A stretch of DNA of 15,412 nt from an uncultured Paracoccus sp. (GCA_937859005.1 CALLYR010000091.1:1-15412), one strand, 5' to 3'; shown: positions 7,981-14,946, counted from the first letter of the stretch. Numbers and translations: made by a program. The notes: generated by a model from the letters alone, not told the origin.

Positions 7981-8117
7981 GGCAGTGCATGAAAGAGGCG
8001 GGACAGCCAATACCCGGATCTCTCGGGGGCGCTTGGATCCCCGGCAGACCGGACCGAGGCGACGCGATCTGCGGTTGCGGACCCATGTGCCGCAAATCGC
8101 CCGTCCTGCCCGTGCAG

Positions 8118-8146
8118 TTGACAGGCCACGGGCAGGGGCATCCACA
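8118..8146 (+). promoter_or_regulatory. Weak candidate promoter for the FUSC pseudogene
   Basis: A perfect -35 hexamer TTGACA (8118-8123) is followed after 17 bases by TCCACA (8141-8146), which matches the -10 consensus poorly. The position, about 35 bases before the start codon at 8180, is suitable. Confidence 0.25.
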
Positions 8147-8179
8147 TGAACGGCAAGGGCACGGGGGCAGGACAGCGGG

Positions 8180-9303
8180 ATGAGAATCGGCAAGGCCGAT
8201 GCGGTGCGAATGATCCGGCGCGAGTGGCGGGAACTGATCACGGTTTATCCCAGCGACCGGCCATGGGAAATGCCCTTCGCCGCGGCGCTGTCCAGCGGCA
8301 TTCCCATGCTGGCGGGGGCCGCATACGGGCGGATGGGGGACGCGGTCGTGGCCTCGATGGCGGGGCTGGTGTTCCTTTATCTTCCGGCGACGCCCCTTCA
8401 CCACCGCATGGTGACGATCATGGCCTGCAGCTTCGGGATGATCTGCTGCTATGCCACAGGTGTCGTCAGCCATCTGGCGCCGGTGGCGCAGGTGCCGCTG
8501 ATGACGGTCGCCGCCATTCTCGTCACCATGGTCTGCCGCTATTATCGGGTCGGGCCGCCCGGCAGCCTGTTCTTCATCATGGTCGCCGCTGCCGCTGCCT
8601 ATTCACCCGGCATGCTGGGAGATCTGCCTTATCGTGTCGGGATGCTCGCCTTGGGCTGCATCAACGCGACCGCCGTCGCCTTCATCTAAAGCCTGCATAT
8701 CCTGCGCCGCCGCCCCCCGGATTGATCCCCCCGCCGCCTGTGAACGACTTCGACCGGGTGTGGCTCGATTCCATCGTGATCGGGCTGGCCGTCGGCCTGT
8801 CGCTGGCAGCCGCGCAGGTGCTGCAGCTCGACAAGGCCTATTGGGTGCCGGTCAGTTGCCTTGCCGTGATTCAGGGAATGTCGCTTCGTGCCGCATGGAA
8901 CCGGCAGGTCCACCGCTCGATCGGCAGCGTTATCGGGCTGGTCCTCGCCTGGGGACTGCTGGCCATCCTCGGCGGCGGCTGGTCGATCGCCTTCGCGCTG
9001 ATCGCCCTTACCTTCCTGATCGAGACCGCAGTCGTGCGGCATTACGGTTTCGCCGCCATCTTCATCACGCCGCTGACGATCATCCTCGCCGAGGCGCCGA
9101 CGCTGGGCGAGGATATCGGCGCGCTGATGGAGGCGCGGCTGCTCGATACGCTGCTGGGCGCAGGGATCGGCTTCGGCGGGGCGATCTGCCTGCACAGCCC
9201 GGCCTTTCGCGGCTGGTTCGGGCGCGGCCTGCGGCGCATGATCCCGGCGCGGCTGCGCTCGCGCATCGAAGATGAGCGCCCGCCCCCCATATCGGAGGTC
9301 TAG
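8180..9303 (+). pseudogene. FUSC-family inner-membrane transporter-like protein, broken by a stop and a frameshift
   Basis: The N-terminal piece (8180-8689, 169 residues, AGGA 7 bases before the ATG) has about six hydrophobic segments. Translation meets TAA at 8687-8689, yet the same frame continues with plausible protein ('SLHILRRRPP') up to TGA at 8723. From about 8719 the reading continues one frame over ('GLIPPPPVNDFDRVWLDS...') to the TAG at 9301-9303. This second half holds a typical FUSC module: 'KAYWVPVSCLAVIQGMSLRA', then further membrane segments and 'FAAIFITPLTIILAEA'. So there are two lesions: a nonsense codon and a shift next to the six-C run 8713-8718 (one base lost or two gained). 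FUSC proteins are inner-membrane, often efflux-related. Intact, this would be about 374 codons. A GTG at 8740 could start the second half separately, but a pseudogene is simplest. Confidence 0.8.
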
Positions 9304-9308
9304 GACAG

Positions 9309-9340
9309 AAAAAGGCGCCCCGGCACCCGGCCGGGACGCC
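9309..9340 (-). terminator. Intrinsic terminator after rpmD
   Basis: GGCG (9314-9317) and CCCGGC (9319-9324) pair with GCCGGG (9330-9335) and CGCC (9337-9340). The remaining C18/A36 position is a G-U wobble in minus-strand RNA, giving an 11-bp stem with a 5-base loop. On the minus strand it is followed directly by UUUUU (9313-9309). It lies 22 bases after the rpmD stop, so the spc-type operon ends here instead of running on into rplO. It also lies a few bases beyond the FUSC pseudogene stop, but it has no U-tract on that strand. Confidence 0.8.
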
Positions 9341-9362
9341 CATCAACATTCCGGGAAACGGC

Positions 9363-9548
9363 TTACGCCTTCTCTTCGACGATCTTCACCAGATGCGGGA
9401 TGGCGTTCACCATGCCGCGGATTGCCGGAGTATCCTCGAGTTCCCGCGTGCGGTGCATCTTGTTCAGGCCCAGGCCCTTCAGCGTGGCGCGCTGTTCCTT
9501 GGGCCGGCGGATCGGGCTGCCGATCTGCTTGACGACGATGGTTGCCAT
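9363..9548 (-). CDS. rpmD: 50S ribosomal protein L30
   Basis: This 61-residue protein is a small component of the large subunit. It shows the family pattern '[20 protein letters not shown]', '[21 protein letters not shown]' as two adjoining blocks, then '[11 protein letters not shown]'. Length matches bacterial L30. A strong AGGAGG lies inside the end of rpsE, and the start is only 3 bases after the rpsE stop, so its translation is probably coupled to that of the C-terminal S5 reading frame. It is the last gene of this transcription unit; a terminator follows. Confidence 0.97.
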   Translation of the reverse strand: MATIVVKQIGSPIRRPKEQRATLKGLGLNKMHRTRELEDTPAIRGMVNAIPHLVKIVEEKA

Positions 9549-9551
9549 CTA

Positions 9552-10156
9552 TCAGGCCTCCTGCAGTTGGGCCGACGTCGCGGTGGCGTCGGTGCCCTGC
9601 TGGTTTTCCAGCGCACGGTCCTGCGAGGGCAGGATGTCGGCGACCTTCTTGCCGCGGCGCTGCGCGATGTTGCGCGGCGAGGCTTCGGCCTTCAGCCCGT
9701 CGATGGTGGCGCGGATCATGTTGTAGGGGTTCTGCGACCCCAGCGACTTGGCCACCACGTCCTGCACGCCCAGCATCTCGAACACGGCGCGCATCGGACC
9801 GCCGGCGATGATGCCGGTCCCCGGAACTGCCGTGCGCATCACGACGCGCCGTGGCGGCCCTCGATGTCATGGTGCAGGGTGCGGCCGTCGCGCAGCGGCA
9901 CACGGATCAGGCCGCGCTTGGCCTGCTCGGTCGCCTTGCGGATCGCTTCCGGCACTTCCTTGGCCTTGCCCTTGCCAAAGCCCACGCGGCCCCGCTGGTC
10001 GCCGACGACCACGAGCGCGGCGAAGCCGAAGCGCTTGCCGCCCTTGACGGTCTTGCTGACGCGGTTGATCGCGACCAGGCGGTCGGCGAATTCCGGGGTT
10101 TCGTCCCGCTCGCGACGGTCGTCGCGGCGGCCCCCGCGGTTGTCACGTTCTGCCAT
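9552..10156 (-). pseudogene. rpsE: 30S ribosomal protein S5, reading frame broken at the domain boundary
   Basis: S5 is an essential small-subunit protein important for decoding fidelity. The N-terminal frame (10156-9839, 105 codons) has a charged alphaproteobacterial extension (1-20), '[19 protein letters not shown]' and '[17 protein letters not shown]', and ends '...IEGRHGAS' at TGA 9841-9839. The C-terminal frame continues from '[20 protein letters not shown]' to 9552 and is complete. Family members read G-A-G-(K/R)-V-V-M across the junction. Here GGC GCG is followed by TC GTG ATG, consistent with loss of 7 bases. The stop and two possible starts overlap (GTG at 9842, ATG at 9839), so termination-reinitiation could make S5 as two pieces split between its N- and C-terminal domains. 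A sequencing or assembly error is the main alternative. The gene is otherwise well conserved. Confidence 0.9.
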
Positions 10157-10234
10157 GAGGCATTCCTTTTGCGCTGGCGCGCGAACCGCGCCGTTAACTC
10201 CAATCCTGGTGGGCCAGATACCCCCGGATCATCG

Positions 10235-10254
10235 GGGAGGCGTCTCCGCCTCCC
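10235..10254 (-). promoter_or_regulatory. 8-bp GNRA-loop hairpin between rplR and rpsE
   Basis: GGGAGGCG (10235-10242) pairs perfectly with CGCCTCCC (10247-10254). The minus-strand loop is GAGA, a GNRA tetraloop. It lies 7 bases after the rplR stop in the 105-base rplR-rpsE spacer and has no U-tract. Its core GCGGAGACGC is the same as that of the terminator after rplQ. Confidence 0.4.
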
Positions 10255-10261
10255 GCAGTCA

Positions 10262-10621
10262 TCAGAACTTCAGGCCGCCCTCGCGGGCCGCGTCGGCAAG
10301 CGCCTTGATCTTGCCGTGAAACAGGAAGCCGCCGCGGTCGAATACGACTTCCTCCACACCGGCCGCCTTCGCGCGCTCGGCGATCGCGGTGCCGATCTTC
10401 GCCGCCGCCTCGACGTTGTTCTTGCCGACCAGCCCCAGATCCTTTTCCAGGGTCGAGGCCGCGGCCAGCGTCCGGCCCTGCACGTCGTCGATCAGCTGCA
10501 CGCTGATGTTCTTGGACGAGCGGTGGACCGACAGGCGCGGACGACCATTGGCCATCTCGCGCAGTTTGTTCCGGACGCGCAGACGGCGCTTCTGGAACAG
10601 CTCTCGTTTGTTCAGTGCCAT
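10262..10621 (-). CDS. rplR: 50S ribosomal protein L18
   Basis: This 119-residue protein binds 5S rRNA and helps place it in the large subunit. Family features are '[12 protein letters not shown]' (11-22), '[20 protein letters not shown]' (27-46), '[20 protein letters not shown]' and the C-terminal '[26 protein letters not shown]' region (about 94-119), a textbook L18 ending. Length is normal. It follows rplF by 11 bases. Downstream, a 105-base gap with an 8-bp hairpin separates it from rpsE, wider than other gaps in the operon. Confidence 0.97.
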   Translation of the reverse strand: MALNKRELFQKRRLRVRNKLREMANGRPRLSVHRSSKNISVQLIDDVQGRTLAAASTLEKDLGLVGKNNVEAAAKIGTAIAERAKAAGVEEVVFDRGGFLFHGKIKALADAAREGGLKF

Positions 10622-10632
10622 TTGCGTGATCC

Positions 10633-11166
10633 TTACTTCTTCTTGCCTTCCTTGCGGAAGACGGCCTCACCCTTGTAGCGGATGCCCTTGCCCTTGTAGG
10701 GCTCGGGCTTGCGCCACTCGCGGATGTTGGCGGCGACCTGGCCGACCTTCTGCTGGTCGATGCCCTCGACCACGATTTCGGTCTGCTTCGGCGCGTTGAC
10801 GCTCACGCCTTCCGGCGCTTCGAAGTTGACGTCATGGCTGTAGCCCAGCGCCAGCTTCAGGGTCTCGCCCTGCATCGAGGCGCGATAGCCGACCCCCTGA
10901 ATTTCAAGCTCGCGCCTGAAGCCCGCGGTCACGCCGGTGACGAGGTTCGCCACCATCGACCGCGACATGCCCCACTGCTGGCGCGCGCGCTTGGACAGGC
11001 CGCGCGGCGTCACGGTGACGGCGCCGTTCTCGACCTTCAGGGTCACATCGTCGGTCGCGGTAAAGGTGCGGGTGCCTTTCGGCCCCTTCACCTCGATCGT
11101 CTGGCCGCTGACATTCGCCGTCACGCCCTGGGGCAGTTCGACCGGCCTTTTACCAATCCGAGACAT
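10633..11166 (-). CDS. rplF: 50S ribosomal protein L6
   Basis: This 177-residue protein lies near the GTPase-associated centre of the large subunit. The start '[15 protein letters not shown]' and both L6 repeat domains (about 11-82 and 90-165) are visible. The C-terminal signature '[20 protein letters not shown]' is at 153-172, with a lysine tail. Length equals the usual 177. It follows rpsH by 12 bases and precedes rplR by 11. Confidence 0.98.
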   Translation of the reverse strand: MSRIGKRPVELPQGVTANVSGQTIEVKGPKGTRTFTATDDVTLKVENGAVTVTPRGLSKRARQQWGMSRSMVANLVTGVTAGFRRELEIQGVGYRASMQGETLKLALGYSHDVNFEAPEGVSVNAPKQTEIVVEGIDQQKVGQVAANIREWRKPEPYKGKGIRYKGEAVFRKEGKKK

Positions 11167-11178
11167 CCCTGCCCTCCC

Positions 11179-11577
11179 TTAGAACACGGTGCAGAGGACT
11201 TCGCCGCCGACATTGGCGTTGCGAGCCGCTGCATCCGACATCACGCCTTTCGGCGTCGAGACGATGGACACGCCCAGGCCGTTGCGGACCTGCGGCAGTT
11301 CCCTGGCGCCGGCATAGACGCGGCGACCGGGTTTCGACACGCGAGCCAGCTCGCGGATCACCGGAGTGCCTTCGTAATATTTCAGGCCGATTTCCAGTTC
11401 GGTGTGACCGGCATCGGTCGTCACCTGTTCATAGCCGCGGATGTAGCCTTCGGCCTTCAGCACATCCAGAACCCAGGCGCGCAGCTTGCTGGCCGGGGTG
11501 CGGACGGTGGATTTCCCGCGCATCTGAGCGTTGCGGATGCGGGTCAGCATATCGCCGAGCGGATCATTCATCGACAT
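11179..11577 (-). CDS. rpsH: 30S ribosomal protein S8
   Basis: This 132-residue protein binds the central domain of 16S rRNA and in enterobacteria represses the spc operon. '[20 protein letters not shown]' (residues 3-22), '[11 protein letters not shown]', '[11 protein letters not shown]' and the C-terminal '[20 protein letters not shown]' block are diagnostic. I keep the ATG at 11577, because AAGG ends 7 bases before it; the next ATG (11571) is too far. The gene follows rpsN by 9 bases. Confidence 0.97.
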   Translation of the reverse strand: MSMNDPLGDMLTRIRNAQMRGKSTVRTPASKLRAWVLDVLKAEGYIRGYEQVTTDAGHTELEIGLKYYEGTPVIRELARVSKPGRRVYAGARELPQVRNGLGVSIVSTPKGVMSDAAARNANVGGEVLCTVF

Positions 11578-11586
11578 GTTGCCCCC

Positions 11587-11892
11587 TTACCAGCTCGATT
11601 TCACCATGCCGGGGATCTGGCCGAACGAGCTCAGCTCGCGCAGCATGATCCGCGACAGTTTCAGTTTGCGGTAATACGCCCGCGGACGCCCGGTCAGTTG
11701 GCACCGGTTGTTCAGGCGCGTCGCCGACGAGTTGCGCGGCAGTTCGGCCAGCTTCAGCGTGGCCTTGAACCGCTCTTCCATCGGCAGGGACTGGTCGTTG
11801 ATGACTTCGTTCAGAGCGGCGCGCTTGGCGGCATACTGGCCCACCAGACGTTCGCGCTTCTTCTGACGTTCGATCATGGATTTCTTAGCCAT
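11587..11892 (-). CDS. rpsN: 30S ribosomal protein S14, zinc-independent type
   Basis: This 101-residue protein is part of the head of the small subunit. It is the long form without the two CXXC pairs: only one cysteine (C64) occurs, in '[20 protein letters not shown]', the family signature. The end '[18 protein letters not shown]' is typical. Length equals the long-form standard. It sits between rplE (18-base gap) and rpsH (9-base gap) as usual. Confidence 0.98.
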   Translation of the reverse strand: MAKKSMIERQKKRERLVGQYAAKRAALNEVINDQSLPMEERFKATLKLAELPRNSSATRLNNRCQLTGRPRAYYRKLKLSRIMLRELSSFGQIPGMVKSSW

Positions 11893-11910
11893 ATCAGATT
11901 CCTCGCGCGA

Positions 11911-12471
11911 TCAGCTGTTGAACGGCATGTTGAAGAGCTTCAGCAGCGCCTTCGCTTCTGCGTCCGTCTTGGCCGTGGTCGCGATGATGATGTCCATGCC
12001 CAGAACCTCGTCGACCTTGTCGAACTCGATCTCGGGGAACACGATCTGCTCTTTCAGGCCCATGGCATAGTTGCCGCGGCCGTCGAACGACGTGCCCTTG
12101 ACGCCACGGAAATCGCGGACGCGGGGCAGCGCGATGTTGATCAGGCGGTCCAGGAATTCATACATGCGGTCGCCGCGCAGCGTGACCTTGCAGCCCAGCG
12201 GCATCTCCTCGCGCACGCGGAAGCCGGCGATCGACTTCTTCGCATGGGTGATGACAGCCTTCTGGCCGGCGATCAGGGACAGCTCCTCGGCGGCCTGACG
12301 CACCTTCTTGGTGTCCTTGACGGCCTCGCCCACGCCCATGTTCAGGACGATCTTGTCCAGGCGCGGAAGCTGCATGTCGTTCTTGTAGCCGAACTCTTCC
12401 TTCAGGGCGGCCCGGATGCGGTCCCGGTACTCGGCCTTCAGGCGCGGGGTATAGGTCGCTTGATCCAGCAT
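11911..12471 (-). CDS. rplE: 50S ribosomal protein L5
   Basis: This 186-residue protein binds 5S rRNA and contacts P-site tRNA. Signature segments: '[13 protein letters not shown]' (about 38-50), '[20 protein letters not shown]', '[19 protein letters not shown]', and 'GIDIII'-type end, seen here as '[20 protein letters not shown]'. Length is normal. Its ATG overlaps the rplX stop by one base (TGATG), which points to translational coupling. Confidence 0.98.
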   Translation of the reverse strand: MLDQATYTPRLKAEYRDRIRAALKEEFGYKNDMQLPRLDKIVLNMGVGEAVKDTKKVRQAAEELSLIAGQKAVITHAKKSIAGFRVREEMPLGCKVTLRGDRMYEFLDRLINIALPRVRDFRGVKGTSFDGRGNYAMGLKEQIVFPEIEFDKVDEVLGMDIIIATTAKTDAEAKALLKLFNMPFNS

Positions 12472-12776
12472 CAGATCACGTCTCCGGTGGTCTTGGCGAA
12501 ACGGACCTTCTGGTCGCCTTCCATGCGGAAGCCGACGCGGGTCGGTTTGCCGTTCTTGTCCATCAGCGCCAGGTTCGACAGGTCGATCGGCATGTTCTTG
12601 GGAACGCGGCCGCCCTGCGAGGTCTGCGACTGGCGGGTGTGGCGCAGCGCGATGTTCACGCCGTCGACGATGGCCTTGTTGAGCTTGGGCATGACCTGGG
12701 TGATCTCACCCGTCTTGCCCTTGTCCTTGCCGGCCAGCACGACAACCGTGTCGCCCTTTTTCAGCTTGGCGGCCAT
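12471..12776 (-). CDS. rplX: 50S ribosomal protein L24
   Basis: This 101-residue assembly-initiating protein of the large subunit begins at the ATG at 12776, giving '[20 protein letters not shown]', a typical KOW-motif start; the longer in-frame extension upstream is the rplN gene in another frame. '[18 protein letters not shown]' and 'HPIDLSNL'-type sequence, here '[20 protein letters not shown]', follow. Both ends overlap neighbours by one base as TGATG (with rplN upstream and rplE downstream), so the three genes are probably translationally coupled. Confidence 0.97.
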   Translation of the reverse strand: MAAKLKKGDTVVVLAGKDKGKTGEITQVMPKLNKAIVDGVNIALRHTRQSQTSQGGRVPKNMPIDLSNLALMDKNGKPTRVGFRMEGDQKVRFAKTTGDVI

Positions 12777-13144
12777 CACAGCACCTCCGGCGCAAGCGAG
12801 ATGATCTTCATGAAGTTCTTGGCGCGCAGCTCGCGCACGACCGGCCCGAAGATGCGGGTGCCGACCGGCTCGCCCTGGTTGTTCAGGATGACGGCGGCGT
12901 TCGCGTCGAAACGGATCGAGGTGCCGTCCTCGCGCTTCACTTCCTTGGCGGTGCGCACGACGACGGCCTTGCGGACGTCGCCCTTCTTCACGCGGCCGCG
13001 CGGAATGGCTTCCTTGACGGAGACGACGATGATGTCGCCCACCGACGCATAGCGCCGGTGCGAGCCGCCGAGGACCTTGATGCACTGAACCCGGCGGGCG
13101 CCGGAGTTGTCAGCGACATCCAGGTTGGTCTGCATCTGGATCAT
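12776..13144 (-). CDS. rplN: 50S ribosomal protein L14
   Basis: This 122-residue protein sits at the subunit interface of the large subunit. '[20 protein letters not shown]' at the start, '[20 protein letters not shown]' (about 27-46) and '[20 protein letters not shown]' are diagnostic, and '[14 protein letters not shown]' ends the fold. Length equals the family standard. It overlaps rplX by one base. The 68-base gap to rpsQ holds a GC-rich hairpin. Confidence 0.98.
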   Translation of the reverse strand: MIQMQTNLDVADNSGARRVQCIKVLGGSHRRYASVGDIIVVSVKEAIPRGRVKKGDVRKAVVVRTAKEVKREDGTSIRFDANAAVILNNQGEPVGTRIFGPVVRELRAKNFMKIISLAPEVL

Positions 13145-13162
13145 GTGGTGTCTCCCGACCTT

Positions 13163-13189
13163 TGGGGACCGGATGCAGCCCCGGCCCCA
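13163..13189 (-). promoter_or_regulatory. Hairpin between rpsQ and rplN
   Basis: TGGGG (13163-13167) and CCGG (13169-13172) pair with CCGG (13181-13184) and CCCCA (13185-13189), with one bulged base (13168) and an 8-base loop. It lies in the 68-base spacer upstream of rplN. There is no U-tract. It may be a processing or stability element; the GC-rich composition makes chance possible. Confidence 0.3.
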
Positions 13190-13212
13190 GGGTTTCGATC
13201 AGTCTGGAATGG

Positions 13213-13464
13213 TCACGCCTGAACGGCGACAGCCTCGTCCGACAGAACGGTCCAGCGTTTCGTCTTCGAGATCGGCGCGCATTCGATGATGCGCACGGTA
13301 TCGCCGACCTTGAACTGGTTCAGGGCGTCATGCGCCCGGTATTTCTTGGACGAGCGGACGATCTTGTGCAGCACCGGATGCTTGAAGCGGCGTTCGACCA
13401 GGACCGTGACGGTCTGTTCGTTCTTGTCGCTCGTCACCTTGCCTTGCAGGATGCGTTTGGGCAT
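13213..13464 (-). CDS. rpsQ: 30S ribosomal protein S17
   Basis: This 83-residue OB-fold protein binds 16S rRNA in the small-subunit body. '[20 protein letters not shown]' starts it, and '[18 protein letters not shown]' and '[20 protein letters not shown]' are family signatures. Length is normal. It follows rpmC by 12 bases. Confidence 0.97.
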   Translation of the reverse strand: MPKRILQGKVTSDKNEQTVTVLVERRFKHPVLHKIVRSSKKYRAHDALNQFKVGDTVRIIECAPISKTKRWTVLSDEAVAVQA

Positions 13465-13476
13465 GGGTCCGGCTCC

Positions 13477-13683
13477 TTACTTCGACGCCGCCGCGGCCGC
13501 GGCTTGCTGGTTCATGACGGTCTTGACGCGGGCAACGTCGCGGCGGACGCTGCGCATCCGCGCGGTGCCTTCGATCTGGCCGGTCGCCTGCTGGAAGCGC
13601 AGGTTGAACGCCTCCTTCTTCAGCGCAACCAGCTGCTCGCGCAGCTGCTCGGGCGTCTTGTCCTTCAGATCCTGCGCTTTCAT
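13477..13683 (-). CDS. rpmC: 50S ribosomal protein L29
   Basis: This 68-residue protein lies near the exit tunnel, where signal-recognition particle and trigger factor dock. The start at 13683 gives '[20 protein letters not shown]' followed by '[16 protein letters not shown]', the classic L29 helices; the end is alanine-rich. GGAAAAGGCGC precedes the ATG. It normally lies directly after rplP, but here an AT-rich gene and a terminator intervene, so it probably begins a transcription unit with its own promoter. Confidence 0.96.
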   Translation of the reverse strand: MKAQDLKDKTPEQLREQLVALKKEAFNLRFQQATGQIEGTARMRSVRRDVARVKTVMNQQAAAAAASK

Positions 13684-13704
13684 GCGCCTTTTCCTTTCCA
13701 ACAT

Positions 13705-13747
13705 CACCGGAGAGCCCCAGAGACCTGGGCCACCCTGATTCCCGGTG
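13705..13747 (-). promoter_or_regulatory. Nested stem structure in the rpmC leader
   Basis: CACCGG (13705-13710) pairs with CCGGTG (13742-13747). Inside it CCCAG (13716-13720) pairs with CTGGG (13725-13729), loop AGAC. The structure ends about 20 bases upstream of the rpmC start and could influence initiation or carry autoregulation by a ribosomal protein; the latter is speculation. Confidence 0.3.
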
Positions 13748-13756
13748 GAGTTTCGA

Positions 13757-13772
13757 GATGAAGGCTTGCGCA
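13757..13772 (+). repeat. Left arm of a 16-bp inverted repeat flanking the inserted gene
   Basis: GATGAAGGCTTGCGCA here matches, at 15 of 16 positions, the reverse complement of 14483-14498. The two arms bracket the AT-rich gene 13808-14431. They may be ends of a mobile element or duplicated terminator sequence; no target-site duplication was recognised. Confidence 0.6.
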
Positions 13773-13797
13773 TAGCTACTCTTGGCCTGTCTGGCAA
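13769..13797 (-). promoter_or_regulatory. Candidate promoter for rpmC and the following ribosomal genes
   Basis: On the minus strand TTGCCA (13797-13792, 5 of 6 to -35) is followed after 17 bases by TATGCG (13774-13769, 3 of 6 to -10). Transcription would start about 90 bases before rpmC. A promoter is expected here because a terminator precedes the inserted gene, but the -10 is weak. It overlaps the left repeat arm and a small hairpin (13781-13798). Confidence 0.3.
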
Positions 13798-13807
13798 GAC
13801 TTTTCTT

Positions 13808-14431
13808 TCACTTCACCAGTTGAGACGGATCAAGCATCCATTCATCGCCAATCTCCGCCTGCTCACCTGCAAGCTGCATCATGAGCGTGATAAGGTTGCC
13901 GTTCACGCGAGCTATCGCGTCTGCATAGTCTTGAACTTGCTTAGGGTTGTAGGAGTAGGCACGCGGTTGAGCGGAACGTGTCAACAGACCACCTCGGCGA
14001 CGATCAAAGGTCGAAGGCACAATTAACGCTTGGCGCGAATTTGACTCATCCTGGTGCAGAACCAAGCGCCCGTGAACGATTTCATTTCGCCTTTGCGAAG
14101 CCCGTTCACTCAAATCCAACCAACTGTTTAATGCTTTCAGGTGCGCGGGGCCTAAGCTAAACTGCTCTGCTGCTTCCCTGCATGACTTTACTCTCATTGA
14201 AAAGGAAGCAGTTACGGCGAGAACTCCAGATAACCGGAAACTCCAAGCTTCCTTATTAGCTCCACATACTACGCTAAATAGCTGAAGAACTGTCTCCTGA
14301 AGCCCTTCGAACTCATGCACGACCCATCCAATACCGAAAAGAATTTGATGCTGACTAACTGAGTCCTCGAAATCATATACTTCTGGAGACACTCGATCCA
14401 ATCTGCGCCAAAGCTCGGTAAAACGGTTCAC
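13808..14431 (-). CDS. AT-rich inserted gene: helical protein with an R-x4-H (HEPN-like) motif
   Basis: I do not recognise a named family. This 207-residue protein is mostly helical, with likely helices at about 26-57, 72-92, 96-122 and 163-190. The third contains R115-N-E-I-V-H120, followed by glycine. An R-N-x3-H motif inside a helical bundle is the catalytic signature of HEPN-domain ribonucleases, which act in toxin-antitoxin, abortive infection and CRISPR-type defence. The fold assignment is inference. No signal peptide or membrane segment is seen. The start is a GTG directly preceded by an in-frame TGA, with weak AGGG 8 bases upstream. Hand counts of two sequence lines give 42-48% GC against about 70% in rpsC, so the gene was probably acquired. 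It splits rplP from rpmC, has a terminator upstream and is bracketed by a 16-bp inverted repeat. No antitoxin-like partner gene is adjacent. Confidence 0.8.
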   Translation of the reverse strand: MNRFTELWRRLDRVSPEVYDFEDSVSQHQILFGIGWVVHEFEGLQETVLQLFSVVCGANKEAWSFRLSGVLAVTASFSMRVKSCREAAEQFSLGPAHLKALNSWLDLSERASQRRNEIVHGRLVLHQDESNSRQALIVPSTFDRRRGGLLTRSAQPRAYSYNPKQVQDYADAIARVNGNLITLMMQLAGEQAEIGDEWMLDPSQLVK

Positions 14432-14462
14432 TCAACAACCCTAAATTTAAAGCTATTCGAAG

Positions 14463-14494
14463 AAAAAAGGCTCCCGCATGGGTGCGGAAGCCTT
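14463..14494 (-). terminator. Intrinsic terminator after rplP
   Basis: AAGGCT (14467-14472) and CCGCA (14474-14478) pair with TGCGG (14483-14487) and AGCCTT (14489-14494). The remaining C/A position is a G-U wobble in minus-strand RNA, so the stem there is 12 bp with a 4-base loop. It is followed on the minus strand by UUUUUU (14468-14463). It lies 26 bases after the rplP stop and should end the S10-type transcript before the inserted gene. Confidence 0.85.
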
Positions 14495-14498
14495 CATC
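14483..14498 (-). repeat. Right arm of the 16-bp inverted repeat, also half of the terminator stem
   Basis: Read on the minus strand this is GATGAAGGCTTCCGCA, matching 13757-13772 on the plus strand at 15 of 16 positions. It includes the 5' arm of the rplP terminator hairpin. In a read-through transcript the two arms could pair and loop out the inserted gene. Confidence 0.6.
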
Positions 14499-14520
14499 AT
14501 CTATAGCTTTGTAGTTCTAC

Positions 14521-14934
14521 TCACCAGTCTTCGCGATGCACGATGCGGGTCAGGACCGGCAGCTTCATCGCGCCCAGGCGCAGCGCCTCGCGGGCGATCT
14601 CGTCATCCACGCCGTCGATCTCGAACATGATCCGGCCGGGATGGACGCGGGCGGCCCAGAAATCGACCGAGCCCTTGCCTTTCCCCATCCGCACTTCGGT
14701 CGGCTTCGACGACACCGGCACATCCGGGAAGATCCGGATCCAGACGCGGCCCTGACGTTTCATGTGGCGGGTGATCGCGCGGCGGGCCGCCTCGATCTGG
14801 CGCGCGGTGACGCGCTCGGGTTCCGTCGCCTTCAGCGCGTAGGAGCCGAAGTTCAGGTTGAACCCGCCCTTGGCCTCGCCGTGGATGCGGCCCTTGTGCT
14901 GTTTGCGGAACTTCGTCCGTTTCGGTTGCAGCAT
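14521..14934 (-). CDS. rplP: 50S ribosomal protein L16
   Basis: This 137-residue protein lies near the A-site tRNA and peptidyl-transferase centre. '[19 protein letters not shown]' starts it, and '[20 protein letters not shown]' and '[20 protein letters not shown]' are signatures. The end '[13 protein letters not shown]' is complete. Length is normal. It follows rpsC by 12 bases. AT-rich sequence begins right after its stop codon, so the insertion boundary lies at or very near the gene end without damaging it. Confidence 0.98.
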   Translation of the reverse strand: MLQPKRTKFRKQHKGRIHGEAKGGFNLNFGSYALKATEPERVTARQIEAARRAITRHMKRQGRVWIRIFPDVPVSSKPTEVRMGKGKGSVDFWAARVHPGRIMFEIDGVDDEIAREALRLGAMKLPVLTRIVHREDW

Positions 14935-14946
14935 TTCCCTGTCTCC

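Noticed and set aside
10834..12804. A 656-codon plus-strand open frame opposite the rplF-rplX genes
   Set aside because: It is a shadow of at least five conserved ribosomal genes on the other strand and crosses their boundaries.
12471..13085. A longer 204-codon version of rplX
   Set aside because: The extension overlaps rplN in another frame and does not resemble L24; the ATG at 12776 gives the normal L24 start and a TGATG overlap.
13808..14431. The inserted gene as half of a HEPN/MNT-type toxin-antitoxin pair
   Set aside because: Both neighbours are ribosomal protein genes and no nucleotidyltransferase or other antitoxin frame fits in the flanking 80-120 bases; a solitary gene is all that can be supported.
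13757..14498. The inserted segment as a complete insertion sequence
   Set aside because: The encoded protein shows no transposase features, and I could not see a target-site duplication outside the inverted repeat arms.
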